Shown: positions 36,540-45,452 of the stretch, in pieces
Layout: each line of letters starts with the position of its first letter
Numbering within the stretch: position 1 is the first letter of the stretch
Assembly (NCBI RefSeq): GCF_030815865.1
Contig: NZ_JAUSXI010000001.1
Location: 1,364,001-1,428,000, forward strand
From: Arthrobacter globiformis
GTDB lineage: Bacteria; Actinomycetota; Actinomycetes; Actinomycetales; Micrococcaceae
Direction of reading: 5' to 3'
DNA length: 64,000 nucleotides
Translations under genes and position numbers: made by a program
The notes under the pieces: model-generated
Databases searched by the model: none
What the model saw: only the letters and a program-made list of their open reading frames with translations
What the model was told of the DNA's origin: nothing

Positions 36540-36849
36540 GCTCGCGCACGCTGCGCAGGCTCTATCGCCTGCAGCGCGCTAGTGATCCTGGTGAAGCCTC
36601 CGAAGAGCAGGGCCTCACCAGGATTTGCCCGTTCATCCTTCCCATTGCCCCTGACGCGGGACCGCGTTGGGGGAGTGCGTCGCCTCGGCGCCCGGTGCAC
36701 AACGCTGAGGTGATAGCTGCTGCTGCCGAATGGCGGCACTTTGTGCACCGAGCCGGAAAGAGCCCTCATGGCGACTCCGCATGTCGCTACGAGCGAGTTC
36801 CCGACGGGATCGGGCCGAGCGTGGCGCCCATCAGACTTGGAGTGGACAG
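36540..36849. other. 310-bp intergenic region with a terminator-like hairpin
   Basis: Perfect 10-bp arms ATCCTGGTGA (36585-36594) and 36615-36624 around a 20-nt loop that can pair further. It follows the small membrane gene and probably ends its transcript. The rest has no recognised gene. Confidence 0.45.
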
Positions 36850-37749
36850 TTGAATCCTGTACGAACTTTCGAATCGATAGTCATCATCTTCAACCCCAAC
36901 AGCACCGGAGACGCGCCAAAACTTGCGGAAAAGCTCCGGGATCGCCTGGCTGAACTCCTCACCTACTCGCCCGAGATCAGGCTTCAGCCGACCAGTCACG
37001 CCGGGCACGCCGTGGAGATGGCCCGTGAGGCCTGCATCAGCAGGAGGAACGTGCTGGTTGTCTCTGTCAGCGGGGACGGGGGCTACAACGAAGTAGTCAA
37101 CGGTGTGATGCAAGCCGGTAATCCCGAGGCCGTGTGTGCTGTCATGGCCGCAGGCAACGCCAACGACCACCGGCGGACCATAGGCACCAAACCGCTCGAA
37201 GAAGCCATCGCCGAGGGCCACGTACGGCACATCGACCTGCTGCGCATCCATAACCGCCAGGGACCCGGCACGGCGGCTGAATACGCCCACTCCTACATCG
37301 GCTTCGGGCTGACACCGGTGGTGGCGATCGACCTTGAAAAAGGAAGCAAGGGCGCCCTGAAGGAAATGTTCTCCGTGGTGCGCACATTTTCGAAGTTCAA
37401 GCCCTTCGAAATACGCCAGACGGATGGAAAGCGCCGAAAGTTCGACAGCCTCGTCTTCGCCAACATCGCCGAAATGGCCAAATACGCCACACTCAGCGAA
37501 GCAGATGACAAAGCTTCAGACGGAAAATTCGAAGTGATCATTTTCCCGCACATGTCCAAGTGGAGGGTGCTGCTGACAGCGCTGCGGGCCACTACCCAGG
37601 GTCTGGGGGACCAGCCCAGTGTCAGCAGCTACGAATTCACCACGCTCAAACCGCTTCCGTACCAGATCGACGGGGAAGTGAAGTCCGTGGCGGCAAGGAC
37701 CGCCGTTAAGTTAGAGAGCGCTCCGTCCGCCCTGCCAATACTCGGGTAG
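36850..37749 (+). CDS. Diacylglycerol-kinase-like lipid kinase (YegS/BmrU-type)
   Basis: 299 residues from a TTG start with GGAG at 36839-36842; the frame is open 120 bp further up but without family-like sequence. The DAGK catalytic domain is visible: VIIFNPNSTGD (P-loop-like start), SVSGDGGYNEVVNG for the GGDG-type nucleotide motif, and MAAGNANDHRRT for the later GTxND-type motif. It should phosphorylate a lipid or sphingoid base, or be a non-canonical member because the usual GGDGT reads SGDGG. It stands alone. Confidence 0.75.
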   Translation: MNPVRTFESIVIIFNPNSTGDAPKLAEKLRDRLAELLTYSPEIRLQPTSHAGHAVEMAREACISRRNVLVVSVSGDGGYNEVVNGVMQAGNPEAVCAVMAAGNANDHRRTIGTKPLEEAIAEGHVRHIDLLRIHNRQGPGTAAEYAHSYIGFGLTPVVAIDLEKGSKGALKEMFSVVRTFSKFKPFEIRQTDGKRRKFDSLVFANIAEMAKYATLSEADDKASDGKFEVIIFPHMSKWRVLLTALRATTQGLGDQPSVSSYEFTTLKPLPYQIDGEVKSVAARTAVKLESAPSALPILG

Positions 37750-37920
37750 CCGGTCACGTCTTGAACCCTGACGGTCCGTGGGACGTCATAACCCGGGCCG
37801 CGCCGGGCCGGATGAATGACGCCCAGCCGCTGACTGGCCGTTGCCGTAAGGTGAAACCACGGATCGCAAGGGTGCCCGCCTTCTACTAGCGGAAAGCCCG
37901 GAATGAAAGGAAGCCTTGGG

Positions 37921-38685
37921 ATGAGTGTTCCGACGGAGATGAGGGCCAAGGTGATCACCGCCGGCTCGCTTTCCTCCCACGTGTATTCACTGGCCGGACC
38001 CCACACTAGATCCGCAGGCCCGGTCTTCGTACTGCTTCACGGCATCGGGATGTCCCACCGCTACTACCGCAGGCTTCAGACTCTGCTGGCCGGGCACGGA
38101 GACACCCACTCCATTGATCTGCCTGGGTTCGGCGCAGCAGCAAAGCCCGACCGGCAGATATCGGTCGCGGAATACGCGGCGGTCATCGCCGGCACGCTCG
38201 AGACCCTCGGAACCGGGCCGGTCGTCGTGGTTGGGCACTCGATGGGTACCCAGTTCGCCACGGAATTAGCCGTCCTGCACCCGGACCTGGTCTCACACGT
38301 CGTGCTGATTGGGCCTGTCGTGGACTCAGCACGCCGCAGCGTCCTGCGACAATCCCTGCGGCTGGGCCTGGATTCACTCATGGAAAGCCCCTCAGGCAAT
38401 GCGATCGTCTTCACCGACTACGTTCGCTCCGGCCTGCGCTGGTACCTGACTGAACTCCCGGTGATGATGTCCTATGACCTCGAGGAACGTCTCAGCCAGG
38501 TCCTCCAGCCTGTCCTGGTGGCCCGCGGTTCACGCGACCCGGTCGCGCCGAGGTCCTGGTGCCGAAAACTTTCCGCTATTGCCCGGCACGGGCGGTTTGT
38601 CGAGATACCGGGCGAACCGCACATCGTTCAGCACGGGGCAGCGGCCCGGATGGCCGCAGACATACTCGCCCTCATCCACACCTAG
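37921..38685 (+). CDS. Alpha/beta-hydrolase
   Basis: 254 residues. The nucleophile Ser107 lies in VVGHSMGTQ. The acid Asp is in RGSRDPVAP (about 204) and His in GEPHIVQHG (about 233). The oxyanion HG motif is in LLHGIGMSH (38-46). The ATG at 37921 is preferred to the one at 37903 because AAGGAAG lies upstream. It is an esterase, lipase or C-C hydrolase of unknown substrate. A remnant of the APC permease gene begins 38 bp downstream. Confidence 0.85.
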   Translation: MSVPTEMRAKVITAGSLSSHVYSLAGPHTRSAGPVFVLLHGIGMSHRYYRRLQTLLAGHGDTHSIDLPGFGAAAKPDRQISVAEYAAVIAGTLETLGTGPVVVVGHSMGTQFATELAVLHPDLVSHVVLIGPVVDSARRSVLRQSLRLGLDSLMESPSGNAIVFTDYVRSGLRWYLTELPVMMSYDLEERLSQVLQPVLVARGSRDPVAPRSWCRKLSAIARHGRFVEIPGEPHIVQHGAAARMAADILALIHT

Positions 38686-38722
38686 GACCACGCGCTGACG
38701 GGATGGAGTATTGGCCCGCTCG

Positions 38723-39058
38723 GCGATCTTCCTGGCGTGGCCACGTCGACGTCGTTCATCAACTTCGGTGCCTTCACCGCCTTCACGCTGGTCAACGCCT
38801 CCGTGGTGTTCCGCTACGTGCGCCGGCGCCGTGCGGGGGAGCAGCTGAATGCCGTTTTCTACATAGCGGTCCCGGCGGTGGGCGCCATCGTCTGCGCCTA
38901 CCTGCTCTCCCAGCTGGACAGCAACGCCATTACGCTGGGACTGTCGTGGCTGGCGCTTGGCATCGTGGTGCTGGCGCTGATCACGCGGGGCTTCCGTGCC
39001 GCGCCGCCGGAGATGACGACGACGGAGAAGGCCACCGTCGAGCGCGCCGCCTACGGCG
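38723..39058 (+). pseudogene. 3' end of the APC permease gene (second copy)
   Basis: Sequence matching 33133-33464, the last third of the permease, begins abruptly in GCGATCTTCCTGG, with one base deleted nearby. The native TAG stop is lost (GCC TAC), so the frame runs on into the CN-hydrolase copy. No start or first ten helices are present. Confidence 0.8.
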
Positions 39059-39108
39059 GAGGTGCTTTAGGTTCTGTACTGGATGCTCAAGGGATGGAAA
39101 GAACGGGC

Positions 39109-39879
39109 GTGAGGATAGCCCTCGGGCAGCTGGAGTCCGGCACGGACGCCGGGGCCAACCTGGCCGCCATCGACCGGTTCGCGGCGACGGCGCCGCGCTG
39201 GTGGCCTTCCCGGAGTACGCCACGTACGGGAAGAAGACCGTGGACGCCTCGTTCCCTGCGGTGGCCGAGCCGCTGGACGGCACCGGTCTGCCGGCAACTC
39301 TCCGCCACCGCCGCCCGCCACGGCATCACGCTGGTGGCGGGCGTGGTGGAAACGGCCGAGGAGGAGGCCCGGGCCTACAACACGCTGGTGGCCTTCGGAC
39401 CTGACGGCTCCCGGCTGGCCGTGTACCGGAAGATCCACCTGTTCGACGCCCAGGGTTTCGGGGAGTCGCGGTTCATCAAGCCAGGTCTGTCCACCGAGCC
39501 TGTGGTGTTCGAGGCCGGGGGAGCGCGGTTCGGCCTGATGACCTGTTACGACCTGCGGTTCCCGGAACTGGCCCGCTCCCTGGCCGACGCCGGCGCGCAG
39601 GTGCTGCTGGTCTGTTCGTCGTGGGTGCCGGGCACGCACAAGACGGAGCAGTGGCTGGCTTTGAATGCCGCCCGGGCGATTGATAACAGCGTGTATGTGG
39701 CGGGCGTTTGCCAGGCCCCGCCGGTGTCGGTTGGACGAAGCCTGCTGGTGGACCCGATGGGGTACGTTGAAGCCGACCTCGGGCTGGAGCCCGGAGTGTG
39801 GTCGGTGGAGGTTTCGCTGGGGACGGTGGCGCGGGTGAAGGAGCAGTTCCCGATGTTCCGGCAGCGGCGGCTGCTGTAG
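39109..39879 (+). pseudogene. CN hydrolase, second copy with a doubly shifted segment
   Basis: Copy of 33522-34304. A 13-bp deletion near 39188 shifts the frame, and one extra base near 39288 restores it. The 34 or so residues between are read out of frame, and they include the catalytic Glu (FPEY). The Lys (YRKIHLF) and Cys (LMTCYDLRFPE) and the whole C terminus stay in frame. The frame is continuous with the permease fragment upstream. A protein could be made, but a nitrilase without its Glu should be inactive. Confidence 0.8.
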
Positions 39880-40033
39880 GGCGGAGCATGATTCCTCAGG
39901 GGAACCGGCACGTAGAAACCGGCCTTGAGTTTCGCTACAAAACCCAGGGTGCAACAAAATGTGCGACTTTAGCTCCCATTGGCGGGTTTTCCCGCGCCGC
40001 CGACTGACGGGTGGGGGTCTATCTGCTGGGAGG

Positions 40034-40849
40034 TCATGCCGCTTTGATGGGCGTCTTGTCGCTGGAGGCTGCCGCGGCCAGGTTTTCGCGGGCAAGGAAC
40101 GCCGAGAGTTCACCGATGGTGCTCATCAGCGGGGCGGGGAAGACGACTGTGGTGTTCTTGTCGACGCCGATTTCGACCAGGGACTGCAGGTTCCTTAGCT
40201 GCAGGGCCAGCGGGTGGGCCATCATGGTGTCGGAGGCGTCTCCGAGGGCCGCTGCGGCGATGGCTTCGCCTTCGGCAGCGATGATCTTCGCCCTTTTTTC
40301 GCGTTCGGCTTCAGCCTGGCGGGCCATGGCGCGCTTCATGCTTTCGGGCAGCTGGATGTCCTTGAGCTCCACCAAGGTGACTTCTACGCCCCATTCGACG
40401 GTGAGCACGTCGAGGATTTCACGGATGTCGACGTTGATCCGTCCGGTCTCGGACAAGGTCTGGTCAAGGGTGTGTTGGCCGACGACTTTCCGCAGGGTTG
40501 TCTGGGCAATCTGGTCGATGGCAGCGGCCACGTTTTCGATTGCGACGACGGACTTCACAGCGTCGACCACCCGGTAGTATGCAACCGCTGAGACGTCGAC
40601 GCTCACGTTGTCCTGGGTGATGATGCCCTGGGACTGGATGGGCATGGTCACGATCCGCAGGCTCACCAGCGGCAGCCGGTCGATGACAGGGATGATCAGC
40701 CGCAGGCCTGGATCCCTGACTCCGGCGACCCTGCCGAGGCGGAAGAGCACGCCCTTCTCATATTGGCGCACGATCCGGATCGACATTTTCGCAACGATGA
40801 GCAGCAGTACGACGAGGACGATGACAACGACAATGGTGGTGGGGTCCAT
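40034..40849 (-). CDS. Slipin/stomatin-like SPFH (band 7) protein
   Basis: 271 residues. An N-terminal membrane anchor ([19 protein letters not shown]) is followed by the SPFH domain (about 25-200; [39 protein letters not shown]) and a helical C terminus ([23 protein letters not shown]). It forms large rings at the membrane that organise lipids or proteases. The ATG follows AGGAGGGGATCC. The usual partner NfeD is not next to it. Confidence 0.87.
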   Translation of the reverse strand: MDPTTIVVVIVLVVLLLIVAKMSIRIVRQYEKGVLFRLGRVAGVRDPGLRLIIPVIDRLPLVSLRIVTMPIQSQGIITQDNVSVDVSAVAYYRVVDAVKSVVAIENVAAAIDQIAQTTLRKVVGQHTLDQTLSETGRINVDIREILDVLTVEWGVEVTLVELKDIQLPESMKRAMARQAEAEREKRAKIIAAEGEAIAAAALGDASDTMMAHPLALQLRNLQSLVEIGVDKNTTVVFPAPLMSTIGELSAFLARENLAAAASSDKTPIKAA

Positions 40850-41027
40850 CAGGATCCCCTCCTGGTCTTTTAAGCGGGACGTGCCGGTGCCGGGTCCGGC
40901 GCCGTGACAATTGTCCTTGCTCTATTTTCCCATGCAAAGGGTGTAAACGAGGCTCTTGGAGTGCTCTCACAGCCTCTTCTAGGGGCTTTCTGTCGCTGCC
41001 CTCATGTTCGTGAACAATGATCAATCA

Positions 41028-41333
41028 ATGGGGCTTTGGAGAAGGGTTTTTGTGCCTGGAATAGCGGCTTTGGCAGTCATTTTTCTGGGCGGGACCAGCG
41101 CGGCCAGCATTGACCAGATGGCAAACGCCAAAATTCGCAGTCCGACATCGGGCACGGTGTCCGTCGTCGTGGCTGACGGTCATACCTCGCTGCCTCACTT
41201 GGTCCTGCGCAGTCTTGCCAAAGGGTCGCTTCCGGGTGGCTATCCTTACGATGAACCCCGGGATGAAAGGTCCGACGAGGACTATCAGGAAACCCTGCAC
41301 CAGCAACGATCATCGGTGAGCCCTACGGATTAG
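41028..41333 (+). CDS. Small putative secreted protein, duplicated (copy 2)
   Basis: 101 residues homologous to 34397-34702 over the full length without an indel. The signal peptide (VFVPGIAALAVIFLGGTSAA) and the ending YDEPRDERSDEDYQETLH are conserved. Substitutions are frequent but the frame is kept, so purifying selection is plausible. It is part of a repeated block of about 0.75 kb. Confidence 0.5.
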   Translation: MGLWRRVFVPGIAALAVIFLGGTSAASIDQMANAKIRSPTSGTVSVVVADGHTSLPHLVLRSLAKGSLPGGYPYDEPRDERSDEDYQETLHQQRSSVSPTD

Positions 41334-41378
41334 GAAATGTCCGGTGGAAGCAGGCATCTCCGCCGCTCCACATCCGCA

Positions 41379-41596
41379 CTAATGCAAGATGGCGCTGATC
41401 TCTGCCCTGACCAGCCGCTCGGCCAGTTGGCCGAGGTCTAGGTTCAGGACGGCTTTGAGGGCGCGCGCCACGTCGGGGGCTGCGGCAAGGAATTCGGCCA
41501 GGCCCGGATCGGATTCCAACTCCCGCCCGAGCTTCTCTTTAACCTCATCAGCAGTCCAATGGCTGTCGGTATGCTGACTGGCGTCCTAGCATTCAT
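41379..41596 (-). pseudogene. Small acidic protein, duplicated (copy 2), frameshifted
   Basis: Copy of 34749-34973. The ribosome site and ATG (41594-41596) are kept, but 7 bp (TGAGTAC on the plus strand) are missing just inside the gene near 41580. The frame is lost after about five residues. Confidence 0.65.
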
Positions 41597-41742
41597 GGCC
41601 CTGTCCTTTCCTGCGCGCCCTGAGCCTTGGCTTTGATGTGAGCGACTATGCCGGGCAGGGCTCAAGAACCGGTCAAGCAACGAGATTTGTGCAGGATTTG
41701 TTCAGGTTGTCGCCGGGATCGCCGTACGGTGAAGCGACTTTG

Positions 41743-41814
41743 AATAAGGCGCCTGAAGCAGGCGCCCGATGAGGACAAAGGGGTGGTTTGGTAAGCGCAC
41801 CAAACCCCCCCTTT
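41743..41814 (-). terminator. Two hairpins past the sortase gene
   Basis: Perfect GGCGCCTG-AAG-CAGGCGCC (41748-41766), followed on the minus strand by TTATT, and a longer stem with one mismatch at 41777-41792 / 41799-41814. Both lie downstream of the minus-strand sortase gene and would end the excalibur-sortase transcript. Confidence 0.65.
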
Positions 41815-41892
41815 GCGCACTTCGACCGACACGTTTTTTAGTGTGATGTCGTTTGAATCTCCCACAACTTCACCGCAGGCAGGACAGGCAAT

Positions 41893-42579
41893 TTATGTGA
41901 TGAGTTTCGCATAGACAACATAGTTGTCGTCGAATAGACCCGTCGCGGGATCGTAACCGTCACATGTGATGAGCCGAAGCTCCGGACCTTCAGTGTTCCC
42001 GTAAACGGTCTGTGTCGGGAACGCGTCCTTGGAGTACTGGTTAGCGTGATCAAACGCGAAAACACTTGTGATTCCATCCTGACGGGCAACCCTGATGAGG
42101 TCGCCCTCTCTAAGGTCGCGCAGGTTTGCGAAGACACCGGGACCTCCGCCAGTCGCATTGACGTGTCCAAGAAGGACGGCCGGACCGCGTTCACCAGGTG
42201 TGGGAGACCCGTTGTACCAGCCAGCCGGGGCGCCGGGACCGTCCGGGGGCACTTCCAGCGAACCGTCATCCTTGAGGCCGAGACTTAGCAGTTCCGACTC
42301 GATGCCAGCGGAATCAACGCTGACGGAAACTGGGTCCGATGCTGGCAAGGCCTCCTGTGACGCAGGGGTAGGCCGTGCAGATGACACCGCGGCCCCGGTG
42401 GCAGCCGCAGCCTCGACGGGAGATGCGGACTCCACAGGAGACGCAGGCGTAACAGTGGCTGCCGCCGGCATTGCGGCCGTCTGTGCAGAAGTGCTCGTTG
42501 CGCAGCCAGTTAGTAGTAGCAAAGCGACCGTCGCAGACGCCAGGTGGCATCTGCGACGGGCGCTGGTCGAGCTAGTCAT
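41893..42579 (-). CDS. Class F-type sortase with lipoprotein signal
   Basis: 228 residues. The N terminus has a lipobox (ALLLLTGCATS, Cys26), then an Ala/Pro/Ser-rich linker to about residue 85 and a sortase domain with His139 (AVLLGHVNA) and Cys206 (LRLITCDGYDPATG). Sortases use a third residue, an Arg after the Cys. Here no Arg at all follows the Cys, so activity is uncertain. It lies 28 bp after the excalibur gene on the same strand. It may attach or process that protein at the cell surface. Confidence 0.8.
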   Translation of the reverse strand: MTSSTSARRRCHLASATVALLLLTGCATSTSAQTAAMPAAATVTPASPVESASPVEAAAATGAAVSSARPTPASQEALPASDPVSVSVDSAGIESELLSLGLKDDGSLEVPPDGPGAPAGWYNGSPTPGERGPAVLLGHVNATGGGPGVFANLRDLREGDLIRVARQDGITSVFAFDHANQYSKDAFPTQTVYGNTEGPELRLITCDGYDPATGLFDDNYVVYAKLIT

Positions 42580-42607
42580 ACGACGCTTCGTTTCCGATTC
42601 CGAAGCG

Positions 42608-43024
42608 TTATGCCTGGACGGACGCGCGGCGGCGCAGGATCATCGATCCGGCCACGGCGGCGACGGCAAGGCCACCCAGCGCGAGGAAGTCCGTGCCATT
42701 GTGCGGTTCCTGAGCAACGCCGGTGGCGGCGCCGCCGACCGGCATCTGTGCCACCTGAGCGGGAACCTGGTTACCGACAGCTGGGGCCGGAGCGACATTC
42801 GTGGTTCCGCTGCCGGCGCCGGGAGTTTCACACGCGATGCCGTCTTTGTCCCGGTCGAGGCGCGGCGCATACCCCGGTGCCCCCACCGGGATGTTGAAGG
42901 CGCCAGCGGCTGCTGCCGCGTCGCAGTTCGGGAAGCCACCGGTTGTTGCGTTGGCCGGGGTAGCTGTCATCGCTGACAGTCCGACCACTGCGGCTACTGC
43001 CAGGACAGATACGCTCTTTTTCAT
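42608..43024 (-). CDS. Excalibur calcium-binding domain surface protein
   Basis: 138 residues from the ATG at 43024, which has GGGGAT upstream and starts a good signal peptide (MKKSVSVLAVAAVVGL to ANA). The excalibur domain follows (GGFPNCDAAAAAGAF to DRDKDGIACE, with its two Cys and the DxDxDG calcium loop). Then come a Pro/Val/Gln linker and a C-terminal membrane helix with the tail RRRASVQA. The layout is that of a wall-anchored protein, but no LPXTG-type motif is visible before the helix. It is co-transcribed with the sortase gene. Confidence 0.82.
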   Translation of the reverse strand: MKKSVSVLAVAAVVGLSAMTATPANATTGGFPNCDAAAAAGAFNIPVGAPGYAPRLDRDKDGIACETPGAGSGTTNVAPAPAVGNQVPAQVAQMPVGGAATGVAQEPHNGTDFLALGGLAVAAVAGSMILRRRASVQA

Positions 43025-43269
43025 CTTGATCCCCATTCTTTGGTGCGCGCCAAGCAGAGCGAGTGCAGGACCATTCAGTGAAGGGGGAAGTCTGCAGCTA
43101 GCCCTGCGGGCGAGTGATATTGGCATTTGCCCTGCAAGTTATATCAGCCAAAATGGTTGAACAGTCAATGTGACGCGCACCGCATAATGGGGTCGGCGTT
43201 ACGGTGCTACGCTGGGTCGTTTACCGCCGAAGTTGGGGACTTGGGCCGGCTGTACGGAAGACTGTTGCC

Positions 43270-44659
43270 GTGAGCAACACTCCCCGCACTGGCAACCAAA
43301 CCGGCCACCGCACCGGACTCGCCGTGGCAGGCCTTAGCCTTGGCACGTCGCTGAACCCGCTGAACTCGTCGATGATCGCCGTCGCCCTGGTGGTGCTGCG
43401 CGAGGATTTCAGGCTCGACGTCGCCACGGTCACCTGGGTGATCACCGCCTTCTACATCACCTCCGCCGCGGGCCAGCCGCTGATGGGAAGGCTGGCTGAT
43501 CGGTTCGGGCCCCGGAAGCTGTTCATGCTCGGCATGGCGCTGGTGGCTCTGACCTGCGCGCTGGCGCCGTTCTCGCCCAACTTCGTTTGGGTCTGCGTCG
43601 CCCGCGCGCTCATGGCGCTTGGAACGGCGACGGCGTACCCGAGCGCCGTCGTCATGGTCGGCACGCTGGCCAGGCTGGCCGACACGACTTCAACAAGGCC
43701 GCTGGGTCGCATACAGATGGCCAACACCTCTGGTGCTGCGGTGGGTCCGGTGGTCGGCGGCCTGTTGGTTAGCCTGGTCGGCTGGGAGGCGCTGTTCCTG
43801 ATCAACGTGCCGTTGGCTCTGGCCGCCCTGCTTATCGTGCGGAAGGCCGCGCCGCCGGACAAAGCACGGGAACAGGGCAGCATCGCCAGCCTCCTGCGCG
43901 ACTCGGACATCCCGGGCATCCTCGCGTTCGTCGGCGGCATGGTGTTGCTGCTCATGGGCCTGCTGAACGCGCTTCCTGGATACCGCTGGTGGCTGCTCGT
44001 CGGGGGCGATGGTGCTCGCCGTGCTGTTCGCCTGGCGCGAGCTGAGCTTCAACCGCCCGTTCCTGGACCTGCGGCTGCTCGGCAGGAACCGGCCTCTGCT
44101 GTTGGTGTACCTAGGCTTCACGGTGTTCAGCGGCGTCTACTACTTCGCGTTTTTCGGCCTGCCGCAGCTGCTGCAGGAGGCCGCCGGCTACAACCCCGGC
44201 CTGGTGGGCGTTCTGATGCTGCCGCTGGCGGCCATGTCCGTCGTCGTCACCCCGCTCGCCGTCCGCGCGATCGACCGGTTCGGCGTCCGGCGGGTGCTGA
44301 TTGCCGGCGTCGTACTCCTGACAGTGGCGGCAGCGGCGCTGTGGCTGCTGACGGCATCGTTCGCCGTCCTGCTGGTGCTGGTGCTGACCGCCCTGATGGG
44401 CGTGCCGTACGGGTCGGTCAGCATCGCCTCCAACCAGGGGCTGTACCTCTCCGCCGCGCCGGAGGACAGGGGAGTGGCCGCCGGGATCTTCCAGACCTGC
44501 CGGTACGTCGGCGCCATCAGCGCCACCGTGATGATCGGCATCTTCTACAGCACCGGGGTCAATCAGGAGAACTGGGGCCGCGTGGTGCTGGTCATGCTGG
44601 CACTGAGCGCGGTGACGTTGGTGGTCTCGCTGCTGTGGCGCGAGCGGAAGGCGGCGTAG
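43270..44659 (+). pseudogene. DHA2-type MFS drug exporter with a +1 frameshift
   Basis: The first frame (GTG 43270) gives helices 1-7 with GRLADRFGPRKL and ends in PGYRWWLLVGG. The rest (from MVLAVLFAWRELSFNRPF to SLLWRERKAA) continues in another frame to 44659. One extra G in GGGGG (44002-44006) explains the break; without it the protein would have about 462 residues. The frameshift is either a real mutation or a homopolymer error. Fragments of the same 3' end lie at 35171-35254 and 47611-47787. An ArsR remnant follows, a common partner of such exporters. Confidence 0.82.
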
Positions 44660-44749
44660 ACGAACGACGGCGGCAGTTGCCGTGAGTGCGGAACTGGGCT
44701 GAGGGCGTGTTCGGCTATGGGCCCAGTGCCAGTTCCGTCCAGGCGGCCA

Positions 44750-45053
44750 TGCATCCAGTTCGACGCCGTGCTGGCCTGCTCTGGCCGACCGCCCGCCCGC
44801 CAACTGGCGGACGGCCACAATGACCAGGCGTGCATCGCGTTTGAACTTCAGGTCAACAAGTCCACATCTACACACCACTTCCAGGTCCTGTGCGAGGGGG
44901 CCTTCAGCAGCATCACCGGGGGGACGTCGATACTGAAACACCCTGCGCGTCCACGACCTCAACCAGCGGTTGCTGGGGCTGCTCCGTGAAGCCATCGATG
45001 GCGGCGGAGCCCTACCGGCTCGACTGCAGCGCGGTGAAGTCATGAAGGCGTAA
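44750..45053 (+). pseudogene. ArsR-family regulator remnant
   Basis: The recognition region of an ArsR winged helix (RQLADGHNDQACIAFEL, NKSTSTHHFQVL) is followed by a frame change. The end (RVHDLNQRLLGLLREA) is in another frame up to TAA 45051-45053. At least one frameshift and an altered N terminus make it non-functional. It lies after the broken exporter gene, which suggests that both decayed together. Confidence 0.6.
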
Positions 45054-45143
45054 CGCGTTCGCCGTGGTGGTGCTTCCCGCTCACAGGCTATCCGCTCCCC
45101 TGTTCAAACTGTGAAGCACTGCAATCCGATTGCGACGAGAACT

Positions 45144-45184
45144 CTCAAGATTGGCTCAAGACTGAGTCAACGTTGTCTCAAGAT
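45144..45184 (+). promoter_or_regulatory. Four TCAA half-sites at exact 11-bp spacing
   Basis: TCAA occurs at 45145, 45156, 45167 and 45178. In three of the four the full heptamer is CTCAAGA. Direct repeats with an 11-bp period are the binding pattern of OmpR/PhoB-type response regulators. A -10-like TAATTT (45197-45202) follows the last repeat. Confidence 0.5.
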
Positions 45185-45208
45185 CAACGCAGTTTTTAAT
45201 TTTCCCGG

Positions 45209-45283
45209 GCGCGGGTGAAATAAGCTTCGTACGAGAAACAAAATCGGCTTAGAAAAGGGCCCGGCTACTTGCCGGGCCTTTTT
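45209..45283 (+). ncRNA. Candidate small RNA, about 75 nt
   Basis: No open frame lies between the phased repeats and a perfect intrinsic terminator (arms GGCCCGGC 45258-45265 and 45271-45278, loop TACTT, then TTTTT). A transcript starting about 7 nt after the -10-like TAATTT would be near 75 nt long. The alternative is that the terminator merely ends read-through from the decayed ArsR region. Confidence 0.35.
45258..45283 (+). terminator. Isolated intrinsic terminator
   Basis: Perfect 8-bp GC stem, 5-nt loop and TTTTT. No intact coding gene lies directly upstream. The stretch 45284-45452 up to the next gene shows nothing further. Confidence 0.8.
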
Positions 45284-45452
45284 AGCGGGGAAAACGACGT
45301 CGAGCAATGCAAAGGCGTGGCGTCGTTCCGCCGCCTTCCCCAACTCTCCGCCCTCACTGGATCAGCAGAAACAACCATCCGGTAACAACAATGACGCATC
45401 GTCGTGAGTCGATGCACGCACTAATACTTGCATCTGAAAGGCAATACACACC

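Noticed and set aside
36730..36849. Forty extra N-terminal residues for the lipid kinase
   Set aside because: Arg/Ser-rich sequence without family resemblance. The TTG at 36850 has a proper ribosome site.
38737..39879. A single permease-hydrolase fusion protein
   Set aside because: The frame is open, but it starts inside the permease, has no ribosome site, lost the permease stop by mutation and carries a shifted segment. Called as two adjacent remnants.
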